Shown piece by piece: positions 20,101 to 28,953 of a stretch of 64,000 bases of DNA. Source of the DNA: Pseudonocardia autotrophica (lineage in GTDB: Bacteria > Actinomycetota > Actinomycetes > Mycobacteriales > Pseudonocardiaceae); NCBI RefSeq assembly GCF_003945385.1, contig NZ_AP018920.1, positions 6,634,001-6,698,000 on the forward strand. The letters run 5' to 3'. The position numbers were made by a program, and so were the translations under genes. Each line of letters begins with the position of its first letter. The stretch's first letter is position 1. The notes below the pieces were generated by a model. That model saw only the letters and a list, made by a program, of their open reading frames with translations. It searched no databases and was not told the origin of the DNA.

Positions 20101-20703
20101 GTGGTCGCGGGCCTGCTCCTCGCCGGCGGCGCCGGGCGTCGCATGGGGACTCCGAAGGCGCTGGTCCGGCTGCACGGGGAACCACTCGCCGTCCGCGCGG
20201 TCAAAGCACTGCAGGCGGGCGGCTGCGGACCGGTGACGGTCGTGCTGGGCGCCCGGGCCGACGACGTCACCGACGTGCTGCGCGCGGCCGGCCTCGGCAC
20301 CGCGGGCAGCGACGTCGGGGGGGTCGTCGCCGAGGACTGGGACGAGGGGATGGGCGCGTCGCTGCGGCGCGGCCTGGGGTCGCTGACCCACCTGCCCGGG
20401 ACCGGCGCCGCGCTGGTGCACCTCGTCGATCTGCCCGGGGTGGGCCCGGAGGCGATCCGCCGGGTCGCCGACGGTGCGGGGCACTCGTCGTTGCGCCGGG
20501 CCGCCTACGACGGCGTGCCGGGCCATCCGGTGCTGCTCGGCCGGGACCACTGGTCCGGCGTGGCCGGATCGTCCACCGGGGACGCGGGCGCCCGCAGCTA
20601 TCTGGCGGGGCACCCGGCGCTGGAACTGGTCGAGTGCGGCGACGTCGCCGTCCCCGACGACGTCGACACCCCGGCCCAGCTGCGGCGCCTGGCCGGGGCG
20701 TGA
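20101..20703 (+). CDS. MobA/MocA-like nucleotidyltransferase
   Basis: A 200-residue NTP transferase. The nucleotide-binding signature LLLAGGAGRRMGTPKALV is at the N terminus, followed by DLPGVGPEAI and GVPGHPVLLGR as in MocA, the enzyme that adds CMP to molybdopterin to give the cytosine dinucleotide cofactor. MocA rather than MobA is favoured because XdhC and CoxDE-like genes for that cofactor class lie at 24405-27554. The assignment is by motif and context; an acyl-sugar nucleotidyltransferase remains possible. GTG 20101 follows the previous stop by 2 bases. Confidence 0.8.
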   Translation: MVAGLLLAGGAGRRMGTPKALVRLHGEPLAVRAVKALQAGGCGPVTVVLGARADDVTDVLRAAGLGTAGSDVGGVVAEDWDEGMGASLRRGLGSLTHLPGTGAALVHLVDLPGVGPEAIRRVADGAGHSSLRRAAYDGVPGHPVLLGRDHWSGVAGSSTGDAGARSYLAGHPALELVECGDVAVPDDVDTPAQLRRLAGA

Positions 20704-20715
20704 CGCCTCGTCGGG

Positions 20716-21654
<939 letters not shown>

Positions 21655-21668
21655 CTACGGAAACAGTG

Positions 21669-21682
21669 TGTTGTAAACAACA
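21669..21682. promoter_or_regulatory. TGTTGT/ACAACA palindrome
   Basis: TGTTGTAAACAACA is symmetrical except for its central AA. It lies 3 bases from the CRP-like site on the moaC-distal side, so two dimeric regulators or one pair could bind here. Confidence 0.4.
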
Positions 21683-21685
21683 AAC

Positions 21686-21699
21686 GTGATGCACATCAC
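21686..21699. promoter_or_regulatory. CRP/GlxR-type binding site
   Basis: GTGATGCACATCAC matches the CRP consensus GTGA-N6-TCAC exactly. In M. tuberculosis the CRP homologue Rv3676 is known to control rpfA. Here the site is 69 bases before moaC and 358 before the rpf start. Confidence 0.6.
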
Positions 21700-21768
21700 T
21701 TTTTATCATGCCGCGGGCGGGACGGGCCGACCACGCCGCGTGTCCGGCGCCACCGTAGGGTCGGCCGG

Positions 21769-22266
21769 GTGAGTAGCGAGCTCAGCCACGTCGACGAGGC
21801 CGGGGCGGCCCGCATGGTGGACGTCTCGGAGAAGCAGCCCGGGCGCCGTGCCGCGGTCGCCACCGGGGTACTGCGGACCACCGCCGAGGTCGTCCGCCTG
21901 CTGGAGTCCGACGGCCTGCCCAAGGGCGACGCGCTGGCCACCGCCCGGATCGCCGGGATCATGGGCGCCAAGCGCACCCCGGACCTGGTGCCGCTCTGCC
22001 ATCCGATCGCGATCAGCGGGGTCACCCTGGACCTGGTCAGCGGAACCGACGGCGCGGCCGGACAGGTCGAGATCCGGGCCGAGGTGCGGACGACCGACCG
22101 CACGGGCGTCGAGATGGAAGCCCTCACCGCGGTCGCCGTCGCCGGCCTCACCCTGCACGACATGATCAAGGCGGTGGACCCGGCGGCCGTGCTGGACGCG
22201 GTGCGGGTCGAACGCAAGGACGGCGGGAAGACCGGGCACTGGACCCGGCCGGAGGACCGGTCGTGA
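21769..22266 (+). CDS. moaC: Cyclic pyranopterin monophosphate synthase MoaC
   Basis: The enzyme completes formation of cyclic pyranopterin monophosphate, the first stable molybdenum cofactor intermediate. The 165-residue protein has the family markers PLCHPI, EVEMEALTAV-type core (here VEMEALTAVAVAGLTLHDM) and KAVDP. GTG 21769 is selected from the family N terminus; the frame upstream crosses the AT-rich regulatory region. GTGA overlap couples it to mog. MoaA and MoaD genes are not in the window. Confidence 0.95.
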   Translation: MSSELSHVDEAGAARMVDVSEKQPGRRAAVATGVLRTTAEVVRLLESDGLPKGDALATARIAGIMGAKRTPDLVPLCHPIAISGVTLDLVSGTDGAAGQVEIRAEVRTTDRTGVEMEALTAVAVAGLTLHDMIKAVDPAAVLDAVRVERKDGGKTGHWTRPEDRS

Positions 22267-22739
22267 GCGGCCGGAGCGCGCGGGTCGTCACCGCGTCGAA
22301 CCGGGCCGCCGCCGGCGTCTACGCCGACCGAGCCGGGCCGGTGATCACCGCCTGGCTGCGCGAGCGCGGATACGAGACACCCGATCCCGCGGTGGTCCCG
22401 GACGGCGAGCCGGTCGGTGGGGCGCTGCGCGCCGCGATCGGCGACGGCGTCGACGTCGTGATCACCACCGGGGGCACCGGCATCTCGCCCACCGACGCCA
22501 CCCCCGAGGCCACCCGGGCCGTCATCGACCACGAGGTGCCGGGGCTGGCCGACGCGATCCGGCGGGCCGGTGAGGCGGTCGTCCCGACCGCCGTGCTGTC
22601 CCGTGGCCTGGCCGGTGTGGCCGGCCGGACCCTGATCGTGAACCTGCCCGGCTCCCCGGGCGGGGTCAAGGACGGTCTCGGGGTGCTCGAGCACGTCCTC
22701 GAGCACGCCGTCGACCAGCTGCGCGGAGGTGACCACTGA
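22263..22739 (+). CDS. mog: MogA/MoaB-type molybdopterin adenylyltransferase
   Basis: The enzyme adenylylates molybdopterin before MoeA inserts molybdate. The 158-residue MoCF-fold protein shows TTGGTGISPTDATPEAT (residues about 68-84) and NLPGSPGG near 129. Start GTG overlaps the moaC stop by 4 bases and its stop overlaps moaE by 1 base, so three pathway enzymes form one tight operon. Confidence 0.94.
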   Translation: MSGRSARVVTASNRAAAGVYADRAGPVITAWLRERGYETPDPAVVPDGEPVGGALRAAIGDGVDVVITTGGTGISPTDATPEATRAVIDHEVPGLADAIRRAGEAVVPTAVLSRGLAGVAGRTLIVNLPGSPGGVKDGLGVLEHVLEHAVDQLRGGDH

Positions 22740-23167
22740 TGGGTGCACAGGTGTTGCGCGCCGCGGTCGGCGAGGAGCCGCTCGACGTCGACGAGCACGC
22801 GCGGCTCGTCGAGCACGCGGCGGCCGGCGCGGTCGTGACGTTCGCCGGGGTGGTCCGCGACCACGACGGCGGGAGATCGGTGCACGGGCTGGAGTACAGC
22901 GCCCATCCCACCGCGGCCCGGATCGTCGCCGAGGTGGCCGAGCAGGTCGCCGCGAACACCCCGGGCGTGCGCGCACTGGCGGTCAGCCACCGGATCGGCC
23001 CGCTGGCGATCGGCGAGGTCGCGCTGGCCTGCGCGGTCGCGGCCGAGCACCGCGGCCAGGCGTTCACCGCCTGCGCCGAGCTCGTGGACGAGGTGAAGCG
23101 GCTGCTGCCGGTGTGGAAGCACCAGCGCTTCACCGACGGCACCGACGAGTGGGTCAACTCGACCTGA
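22739..23167 (+). CDS. moaE: Molybdopterin synthase catalytic subunit MoaE
   Basis: The large subunit of molybdopterin synthase transfers sulfur from MoaD thiocarboxylate onto the pterin. The 142 residues show GAVVTFAGVVRDH near the start and the C-terminal catalytic stretch LLPVWKHQRFTDGTDEWVN, where the lysine is the known active-site residue. ATG 22739 overlaps the mog stop by one base. A strong bidirectional hairpin follows. Confidence 0.95.
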   Translation: MGAQVLRAAVGEEPLDVDEHARLVEHAAAGAVVTFAGVVRDHDGGRSVHGLEYSAHPTAARIVAEVAEQVAANTPGVRALAVSHRIGPLAIGEVALACAVAAEHRGQAFTACAELVDEVKRLLPVWKHQRFTDGTDEWVNST

Positions 23168-23175
23168 GCGACGGA

Positions 23176-23217
23176 ACGGCCCGGGCCCCTCCGCGCAGGG
23201 AGGAGGGCCCGGGCCGT
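23176..23217. terminator. Bidirectional hairpin terminator, moaE and rpf copy 2
   Basis: Perfect 13-bp arms, 23176-23188 (ACGGCCCGGGCCC) and 23205-23217, lie between convergent genes. The inner bases can extend the stem with CTCC/GGAG-type pairing. It is well placed to stop both transcripts. Confidence 0.8.
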
Positions 23218-23298
23218 CGTCCGCCGGGGCCGGCGCTGGGGACACCGCTACCCCGTACCGCGGCCCCGGATGGCGGTCCGGGGCGGCGGGAGCACCGA

Positions 23299-23853
23299 TC
23301 AGCCCAGCTTGAGGGTCTGCCCCACACTGATCACGTTCACGTTCGAGATGCCGTTCAGCGAGGCGAGCCGCGAGACGGAGGTGCCGTTCGCCGCGGCGAT
23401 CCGGCCCAGCGTGTCGCCGGACTTGACGGTGTAGCCGCCGCCGGACGCCGCCGGAGCGGCGGGCGCGGCCGGGGCCGACGCCTTCACACGCTTGCCCGGG
23501 TCGGCCGAGTGGCCGCGGATGCCCAGCTTCGAGGAGCAGGCGGGCCAGGCTCCCCAGCCCTGCGAGGCGAGCACCCGCTCGGCGACCGCGATCTGCTCGG
23601 ACCGGCTGGCGTTGTGCGCCGAACCGGTGCCGCCGAAGGCGCGCCAGGTGCTCGGCGCGAACTGCAGCCCGCCGGAGTACCCGTTACCCGTGTTGATCGA
23701 CCAGTTGCCACCGCTCTCGCACTGCGCGAGCTGGTCCCAGACGCTGTCCGGGGCGGCGTTGGCGGTCCCGGCGATCGCAGCCGTGGCGCCGACCGTGACA
23801 AGTCCCGCCACGGCCACGCGCAGGAGACTTCGGCCCTTGGGTCCCTGAGACAT
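23299..23853 (-). CDS. Resuscitation-promoting factor with LysM domain, copy 2
   Basis: A paralogue of the product at 20716, with the same layout in 184 residues: signal sequence ending near ANA33, Rpf domain with C45-E46-SGGNW and a second cysteine in WPACSSK, an Ala/Pro linker, and LysM (YTVKSGDTLGRI) at the end. The [11 protein letters not shown] core is identical in both copies, so a duplication is likely. It is convergent with moaE, placing moaC-mog-moaE between two rpf genes on the opposite strand. Confidence 0.93.
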   Translation of the reverse strand: MSQGPKGRSLLRVAVAGLVTVGATAAIAGTANAAPDSVWDQLAQCESGGNWSINTGNGYSGGLQFAPSTWRAFGGTGSAHNASRSEQIAVAERVLASQGWGAWPACSSKLGIRGHSADPGKRVKASAPAAPAAPAASGGGYTVKSGDTLGRIAAANGTSVSRLASLNGISNVNVISVGQTLKLG

Positions 23854-24404
23854 TGCTGTGCTCCCACCGCGCCGGCCCGATCAGGTCGCACGTCCGCGCA
23901 AGTGGTCCCCGGGCACAGATGTGCCCACCGTTCGTCGCGGGGGAGCGTCGATCGGGACCGGGGAGCGACGTCGATGACGCCCGCGGAAGTACTTGCTGTC
24001 GTCCCCGTCCCGTTCCTGGTCCTCGACGGACCGGGCTGCCGCAGGACGGGGATGTTCGGCGCGGCGGGCCCGGATGTTGGCTCGTTCAGCTGGCCGTTCC
24101 GGTCGGACCGGCCGCCGAGAAAGGTGAATGCACAGAAAGAATTCGTCAAACAGCGAGAGGGTGAGCGAAATCATGGTTACATGCTTGTGATTATCAGATC
24201 CGCCCTAAAGGTGCTGGTCAACGACGTCACATCACGTACGTATCACGCGAGTATGAACTGTTCCTGATCGGAAGCATCTCGAACCTTCCGGGCCGCTCGT
24301 TCGTCTGTACGGGGATGGGGTGGAGTCGTCCGCCCCCACCGGTGGCGGGGGCCCGCGGCCGCCTGCTGTGGCCCAACCCAGTCCCCGTCCGGCATGCTGG
24401 TTCG
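23854..24404. other. Long intergenic region upstream of rpf copy 2
   Basis: 551 bases with no supported gene. It is relatively AT-rich at 24120-24260, where promoters for the minus-strand rpf and the plus-strand MoxR gene could lie. One clear palindrome sits at 23911-23926. Open frames across it resemble no family. Confidence 0.5.
23911..23926. promoter_or_regulatory. Inverted repeat in the rpf copy 2 leader
   Basis: GGGCACA and TGTGCCC are exact reverse complements around GA, 58 bases upstream of the rpf start. It may be an operator or a small leader hairpin. Confidence 0.4.
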
Positions 24405-25310
24405 GTGAACGACTCCGCACCCGCCGGTGCCGGCCCGACCGGACCGGCCGAGCTCGCCGCCGCACTGCGCGCGACCGGCTACCTGGCCGACGACGGGCTC
24501 GCGACGGCGACCTATCTGGCCATGCAGATGAACCGGCCGCTGTTCTGCGAGGGCGAGCCGGGCACCGGGAAGACCGCTCTCGCGCAGGCACTGGCGCAGA
24601 CCCTCGACGCCCCGCTGATCCGGCTGCAGTGCCATGACGGCATCGACGCCGCGCAGGCCCTCTACGACTGGGACTTCCCCCGCCAGCTGCTGCACCTGCG
24701 CACCCTCGAGGCCACCACCGGCACCGGCGGCGCACTCGACGCCGACGCCGTCGAACACAGCCTCTACGACGAGCGCTTCCTGCTCGCCCGCCCCATCCTG
24801 CGGGCCCTGCGCACCAGCCCCTCGGTCCTGCTCATCGACGAGATCGACCGCGCCGACGACGAGTTCGAGGCCTTCCTGCTGGAGGTGCTCACCGAGCACG
24901 CCGTCACCATCCCCGAGCTCGGTGAGATCCGCGCGCAGACACCACCGATCGTCGTCCTCACCTCGAACCGGACCCGTGAGGTGCACGACGCGCTCAAGCG
25001 CCGCTGCCTCTACCTCTGGCTGGAGCACCCCTCGATCGAGCGCGAGATCGAGATCCTGCACAGCAGGCTGCCGGAGGTGCCCGAGCGGCTCGCCGCCGCC
25101 GTCGCGCGTGCGGTGCAGAAGCTGCGCAACTCCGACCTGATCAAGCCGCCGGGCGTCGCGGAGACCCTCGACTGGGCGCGCGCCCTGCAGCTCATCGGGG
25201 CCCGGCACCTCGACCCGGAGTCCGCCGCGCGCACCCTCGGCGCCGTGCTCAAGTACCGGGAGGACGCCGACCGCGTGCACAAACAGCTCGACACGCTGCT
25301 GGCGTCCTGA
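24405..25310 (+). CDS. MoxR-family AAA ATPase, CoxD-like
   Basis: A 301-residue MoxR/CoxD ATPase. Walker A GEPGTGKT is at 50-57 and Walker B VLLIDEID at 141-147, with the sensor region VVLTSNRTREVHDALKRRC. CoxD proteins are known to help assemble the active site of molybdenum CO dehydrogenases and relatives. GTG 24405 is the preferred start because the frame upstream lacks family resemblance. It forms an operon with the VWA gene 2 bases later. No coxMSL structural genes are present. Confidence 0.88.
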   Translation: MNDSAPAGAGPTGPAELAAALRATGYLADDGLATATYLAMQMNRPLFCEGEPGTGKTALAQALAQTLDAPLIRLQCHDGIDAAQALYDWDFPRQLLHLRTLEATTGTGGALDADAVEHSLYDERFLLARPILRALRTSPSVLLIDEIDRADDEFEAFLLEVLTEHAVTIPELGEIRAQTPPIVVLTSNRTREVHDALKRRCLYLWLEHPSIEREIEILHSRLPEVPERLAAAVARAVQKLRNSDLIKPPGVAETLDWARALQLIGARHLDPESAARTLGAVLKYREDADRVHKQLDTLLAS

Positions 25311-25312
25311 CC

Positions 25313-26446
25313 GTGCCGGCGGTCGAACAGCTCGACGCCGACACCCTGCTCACCGGGCTGGTCGGCTTCACCGAGGTGCTGCGCACCGCGGGGGTCCCGG
25401 TGACCGGGGACCGGGTCGCGGCGTTCGTGGAGGCACTCGACACCCTGGACGTGACCGACCGGGAGCAGGCCTACTGGGCCGGTCGGCTGACGCTGTGCGC
25501 CGACCCGGACGACGTCCTGCGTTACGACCTGGCGTTCCCGGCCTGGTTCGAACCGTCCCAGGGGCGCCGCGCGACCAACCGCGACGAGCGCCCACCGGCC
25601 CCGCCGAAGCTGGCAGCGCTCGTCCCCGGCCGGGAGGGTTCCGGCGACGACGACACCGACGACGGCCCGCAGATCAAGGCCGCCGCCACCGGCACCGAGG
25701 TACTGCGCAACCGCGACCTGGCCGAACTCTCCCCGGCCGAGCGCGAGCACCTGCGCCGGCTGATGACGCTGCTCCGGCCGGAGCCGCCGACCCGGGCGTC
25801 CCGCCGCAAACACCGCGCGCTCCGGGGCGTGCCGGACCCGCAGCAGACCCTGCGCACCGCGCTGCGCAACCAGGGCGAGCTGTCCTCGATCCGGCGCCGG
25901 AACGCGTCGCGGCGGCCGCGCAAGGTCGTCCTGCTGATCGACGTCTCGGGATCGATGGAGCCCTACGCGGATGCGCTGATGCGCTTCGCCCACGTGTTCG
26001 TGCGCCGCGCACCGCGCTCGGTGGAGGCGTTCACACTCGGCACCCGGCTCACCCGGATCACCCGCGAGCTGCGCCAGCGCGATCCCGAGCGCGCCCTCGG
26101 GGCCGCCGGGAAGGCGATCCCCGACTGGTCGGGCGGGACCCGTCTGGGTGAGGTGCTCAAGGCGTTCGTGGACCGCTGGGGACGCCGCGGGGCGGCCCGG
26201 CGCGCGGTCGTCGTGGTCTTCTCCGACGGCTGGGAGCGGGGCGGGACCGAGCTGCTCGGCGAGCAGATCGAGCAGCTGTCCCGGCTGGCCCATCGGCTGG
26301 TCTGGGTGAACCCGCACGCGGGCAAGGACGGCTACTCGCCGGTCCAGGGCGGAATAGTTGCGGCCCTCCCGCACTTGGACGATCTACTGGCCGGGCACAG
26401 CCTGGACACGCTCGAGAAACTGCTGAAGGTGGTCAGAGATGCGTGA
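25313..26446 (+). CDS. VWA-domain protein, CoxE-like
   Basis: A 377-residue protein of the CoxE/VWA family. The MIDAS metal site DVSGSM begins at D210 and a later acidic element is FSDGWERGG. A long N-terminal helical region includes a charged GDDDTDDG stretch. VWA proteins of this family act as partners of the neighbouring MoxR ATPase in metalloenzyme maturation. Start GTG 25313 is 2 bases after the MoxR stop; the end overlaps xdhC by 8 bases. Confidence 0.88.
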   Translation: MPAVEQLDADTLLTGLVGFTEVLRTAGVPVTGDRVAAFVEALDTLDVTDREQAYWAGRLTLCADPDDVLRYDLAFPAWFEPSQGRRATNRDERPPAPPKLAALVPGREGSGDDDTDDGPQIKAAATGTEVLRNRDLAELSPAEREHLRRLMTLLRPEPPTRASRRKHRALRGVPDPQQTLRTALRNQGELSSIRRRNASRRPRKVVLLIDVSGSMEPYADALMRFAHVFVRRAPRSVEAFTLGTRLTRITRELRQRDPERALGAAGKAIPDWSGGTRLGEVLKAFVDRWGRRGAARRAVVVVFSDGWERGGTELLGEQIEQLSRLAHRLVWVNPHAGKDGYSPVQGGIVAALPHLDDLLAGHSLDTLEKLLKVVRDA

Positions 26447-27554
26447 CGTCATCGACCAGTTGGAAGGCTGGTGGCGCAAGGGCGAGCCCGCGGCGCTGGC
26501 GACGGTTGTCGGTACCTTCCGCTCCGCACCGCGCCAGCCCGGTGCGTCGATGCTGGTCGGCCCGGGCGGCGAGGCGGTCGGATCGGTGTCCGGCGGCTGC
26601 GTCGAGGGCGCGGTCTACGAGCTCGGACAGCAGGTGCTCGCCGAGGACCGGCCGGTGCTGCAGCGCTACGGAGTCTCCGACGACGACGCGTTCGCGGTCG
26701 GCCTGACCTGCGGCGGGATCCTGGACATCTTCGTGGAGAAGGTGACCCCGCAGACGTATGACCAGCTCGGCCGGATCAGCGAGGCGATCCGGGCCGAGGA
26801 GCCGGTGGCGGTCGCCACCGTCGTCGCGGGCCCGGTCGAACGGCTCGGCACCCGGCTGATCGTGTGGCCGGACCGGGTCGAGGGCGGTACCGGCTCGGAC
26901 CGGATCGACGACGCCGTCCGGGACGACGTCCGCGGGCTGCTCGACTCCGGCCGTAACGCCACCCTCACCTACGGCGTCAACGGCGAGCGTCGCGGCGAGG
27001 GCCTGCAGGTCTTCGTCGAGTCGTTCGCCCCGCCACCGCGGATGATCGTGTTCGGCGCGATCGACTTCGCCGCGGCGGTGGCCAGGATGGGCTCGTTCCT
27101 GGGGTTCCGGGTGACCGTCTGCGACGCCCGTCCGGTGTTCGCGACGGCGAGCCGGTTCCCCGGCGCGAACGAGGTCGTCGTCGAGTGGCCGCACCGCTAC
27201 CTGCAGGCGGAGGCCGACGCGGGACGGATCGACCAGCGCACCGCGCTGTGCGTGCTCACCCACGATCCGAAGTTCGACGTGCCGCTGCTGGAGGTCGCGC
27301 TGCGGCTGCCCGCGGTCGGCTACATCGGGGCGATGGGCTCGCGGCGCACCCACGACGACCGGATCGAGCGGCTGCAGGAGCGGGGCGTCACCGACGCCGA
27401 GATCGCCCGGATGTCGTCGCCGATCGGACTCGACCTGGGGGCCAGGACGCCCGAGGAGACGGCCGTGTCGATCGCCGCCGAGATGATCGCGCAGCACTGG
27501 GGCGGAGCCGGGATTCCGCTGGCGGAGCGGGAGGGACCGATCCACGCGTCCTGA
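26439..27554 (+). CDS. XdhC/CoxF-family molybdenum cofactor insertion protein
   Basis: A 371-residue XdhC/CoxI protein: N-terminal XdhC domain with SVSGGCVEGAV and a conserved cysteine in GLTCGGILDIF, then a Rossmann-like C-terminal half (FGAIDFAAAVARMGSFLGF). XdhC binds molybdenum cofactor and delivers it, often sulfurated, to xanthine dehydrogenase-family enzymes. The overlap with the VWA gene shows one operon of MoxR-VWA-XdhC, the coxDEF set. Its client enzyme must lie elsewhere in the genome, if present. Confidence 0.88.
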   Translation: MRDVIDQLEGWWRKGEPAALATVVGTFRSAPRQPGASMLVGPGGEAVGSVSGGCVEGAVYELGQQVLAEDRPVLQRYGVSDDDAFAVGLTCGGILDIFVEKVTPQTYDQLGRISEAIRAEEPVAVATVVAGPVERLGTRLIVWPDRVEGGTGSDRIDDAVRDDVRGLLDSGRNATLTYGVNGERRGEGLQVFVESFAPPPRMIVFGAIDFAAAVARMGSFLGFRVTVCDARPVFATASRFPGANEVVVEWPHRYLQAEADAGRIDQRTALCVLTHDPKFDVPLLEVALRLPAVGYIGAMGSRRTHDDRIERLQERGVTDAEIARMSSPIGLDLGARTPEETAVSIAAEMIAQHWGGAGIPLAEREGPIHAS

Positions 27555-27647
27555 TCCGCCCCTGCTTTCGGACAGGGCGTTGTACTCCCCCGACCTGCGG
27601 ATCTCCCTGTACCGTGGGCCGTACGCTCGAAGCGGGAGGAGGGCAGC

Positions 27648-28928
27648 GTGGTCCTCACCGGTACATCCGGAAGCGCCGCGCGGGACACCGTCCTGGTGTT
27701 GGACGGCGGTCCGGCGCATCCCGGTTCCGACGGCGGCTACACGGTCCGCTCGCCGGAGTGTCCGCGCGAGGCGCGTCCGCGGCTGTCGAAGTTCCACGCC
27801 CCGGAGATCGTCTTCGGGCCCGACTCGCTGCCCGAGTCGGCACATGCGGCCGTCCGGCTGGGTGCCCGCCGGCCGTTCGTGGTCACCGACCCGGGCGTCA
27901 CCGAGGCGGGCTGGCCGGCCGAGCTGCTGCGCTACCTGCGCTCCGCCGGGCTGCAGCCGCAGCTGTGGAACGACATCACCCCGAACCCCAAGGACCACGA
28001 GATCCAGGCCGGGTTCGAGCGGTATCAGAGCTCCGGCTGCGACGTCGTCGTCGGTATCGGTGGCGGCTCGGTGATCGACGCGGCGAAGGGCGTCGCGCTG
28101 CTCGCCGCGAACGGCGGCACGATCCTGGACTACGAGGGCATCGACCGGATCTCCAACCCGATCCCGCCGCTGGTGATGGTGCCCTCGACCTCGGGGACCG
28201 GGGCCGACGTCTCGCAGTTCTGCATCATCACCGACACCGAACGGCTCACCAAGATCACCATCATGGGGCGGGCGCTGGTCCCGGACGTCTCGGTGATCGA
28301 CCCGCGGCTGCTGGTGACGATGCCGGACTGGCTCAACGCCGCCACCGGGCTGGACGCGCTGACCCACGGCATCGAGGCGTTCGTGTCGCTGGCGCACGGC
28401 CCGCTGACCGACACGCACGCACTGCACGCGGTCGCGCTGGTGCACGCCAACCTGCCGACCACGATGATCCGCCGCCACGACGACGGCCCGCGCACCGCGA
28501 TGGCCCAGGCCGCGCTCGAGGCCGGTCTCGCCTTCACCAACGCGATCCTCGGCGCCACGCACGCGATGAGCCATCAGGTCGGCGGCATGCTGGATCTGCC
28601 ACACGGACTGATCAACGGGGTGCTGCTACCACACGTGATCCGGTTCAACGGGGCCCAGGAGCCCACCCGGTTCGTGCCGATCGCGCAGGCCATGGGGCTG
28701 CCGGCCCGCCCGGGGATACCCGGTGACGAGGCCGTCGACATGGTCGCCACCGAGGTCCGCAAGCTCGCCGACGAGGTGGGCGTGCCGACCGGGCTGGGCG
28801 CGATCGGGGTCCGGGAGGCGGACGTGCCGCGGCTGGCCCGGCTCACCCTCGGCGACGCCTGCCTGACCACCAACCCGCGCACGGCGACCGTCGCCCAGAT
28901 CGAGGACCTGTTCCGGGAGGCCTTGTAG
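27648..28928 (+). CDS. Iron-containing alcohol dehydrogenase, ErcA-like
   Basis: A 426-residue group III (iron-dependent) alcohol dehydrogenase. The NAD site is GIGGGSVIDAAK; expected metal ligands are the D and H of GLDALTH, H of AMSHQVGG and H of DLPHG. About 45 residues precede the usual family start. Downstream genes encode a sensor kinase and a response regulator, an arrangement seen for ErcA-type dehydrogenases of alcohol-oxidation regulons, so a regulatory or small-alcohol role is suggested. GTG 27648 follows GAGGAGGG by 4 bases. Substrate unknown. Confidence 0.87.
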   Translation: MVLTGTSGSAARDTVLVLDGGPAHPGSDGGYTVRSPECPREARPRLSKFHAPEIVFGPDSLPESAHAAVRLGARRPFVVTDPGVTEAGWPAELLRYLRSAGLQPQLWNDITPNPKDHEIQAGFERYQSSGCDVVVGIGGGSVIDAAKGVALLAANGGTILDYEGIDRISNPIPPLVMVPSTSGTGADVSQFCIITDTERLTKITIMGRALVPDVSVIDPRLLVTMPDWLNAATGLDALTHGIEAFVSLAHGPLTDTHALHAVALVHANLPTTMIRRHDDGPRTAMAQAALEAGLAFTNAILGATHAMSHQVGGMLDLPHGLINGVLLPHVIRFNGAQEPTRFVPIAQAMGLPARPGIPGDEAVDMVATEVRKLADEVGVPTGLGAIGVREADVPRLARLTLGDACLTTNPRTATVAQIEDLFREAL

Positions 28929-28953
28929 TGCTGCCCGCCATGTCCCCCGCCCG

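Noticed and set aside
23854..24300. Possible ydaO riboswitch before rpf copy 2
   Set aside because: The same conserved cores are missing; only a short GGGCACA inverted repeat is seen.
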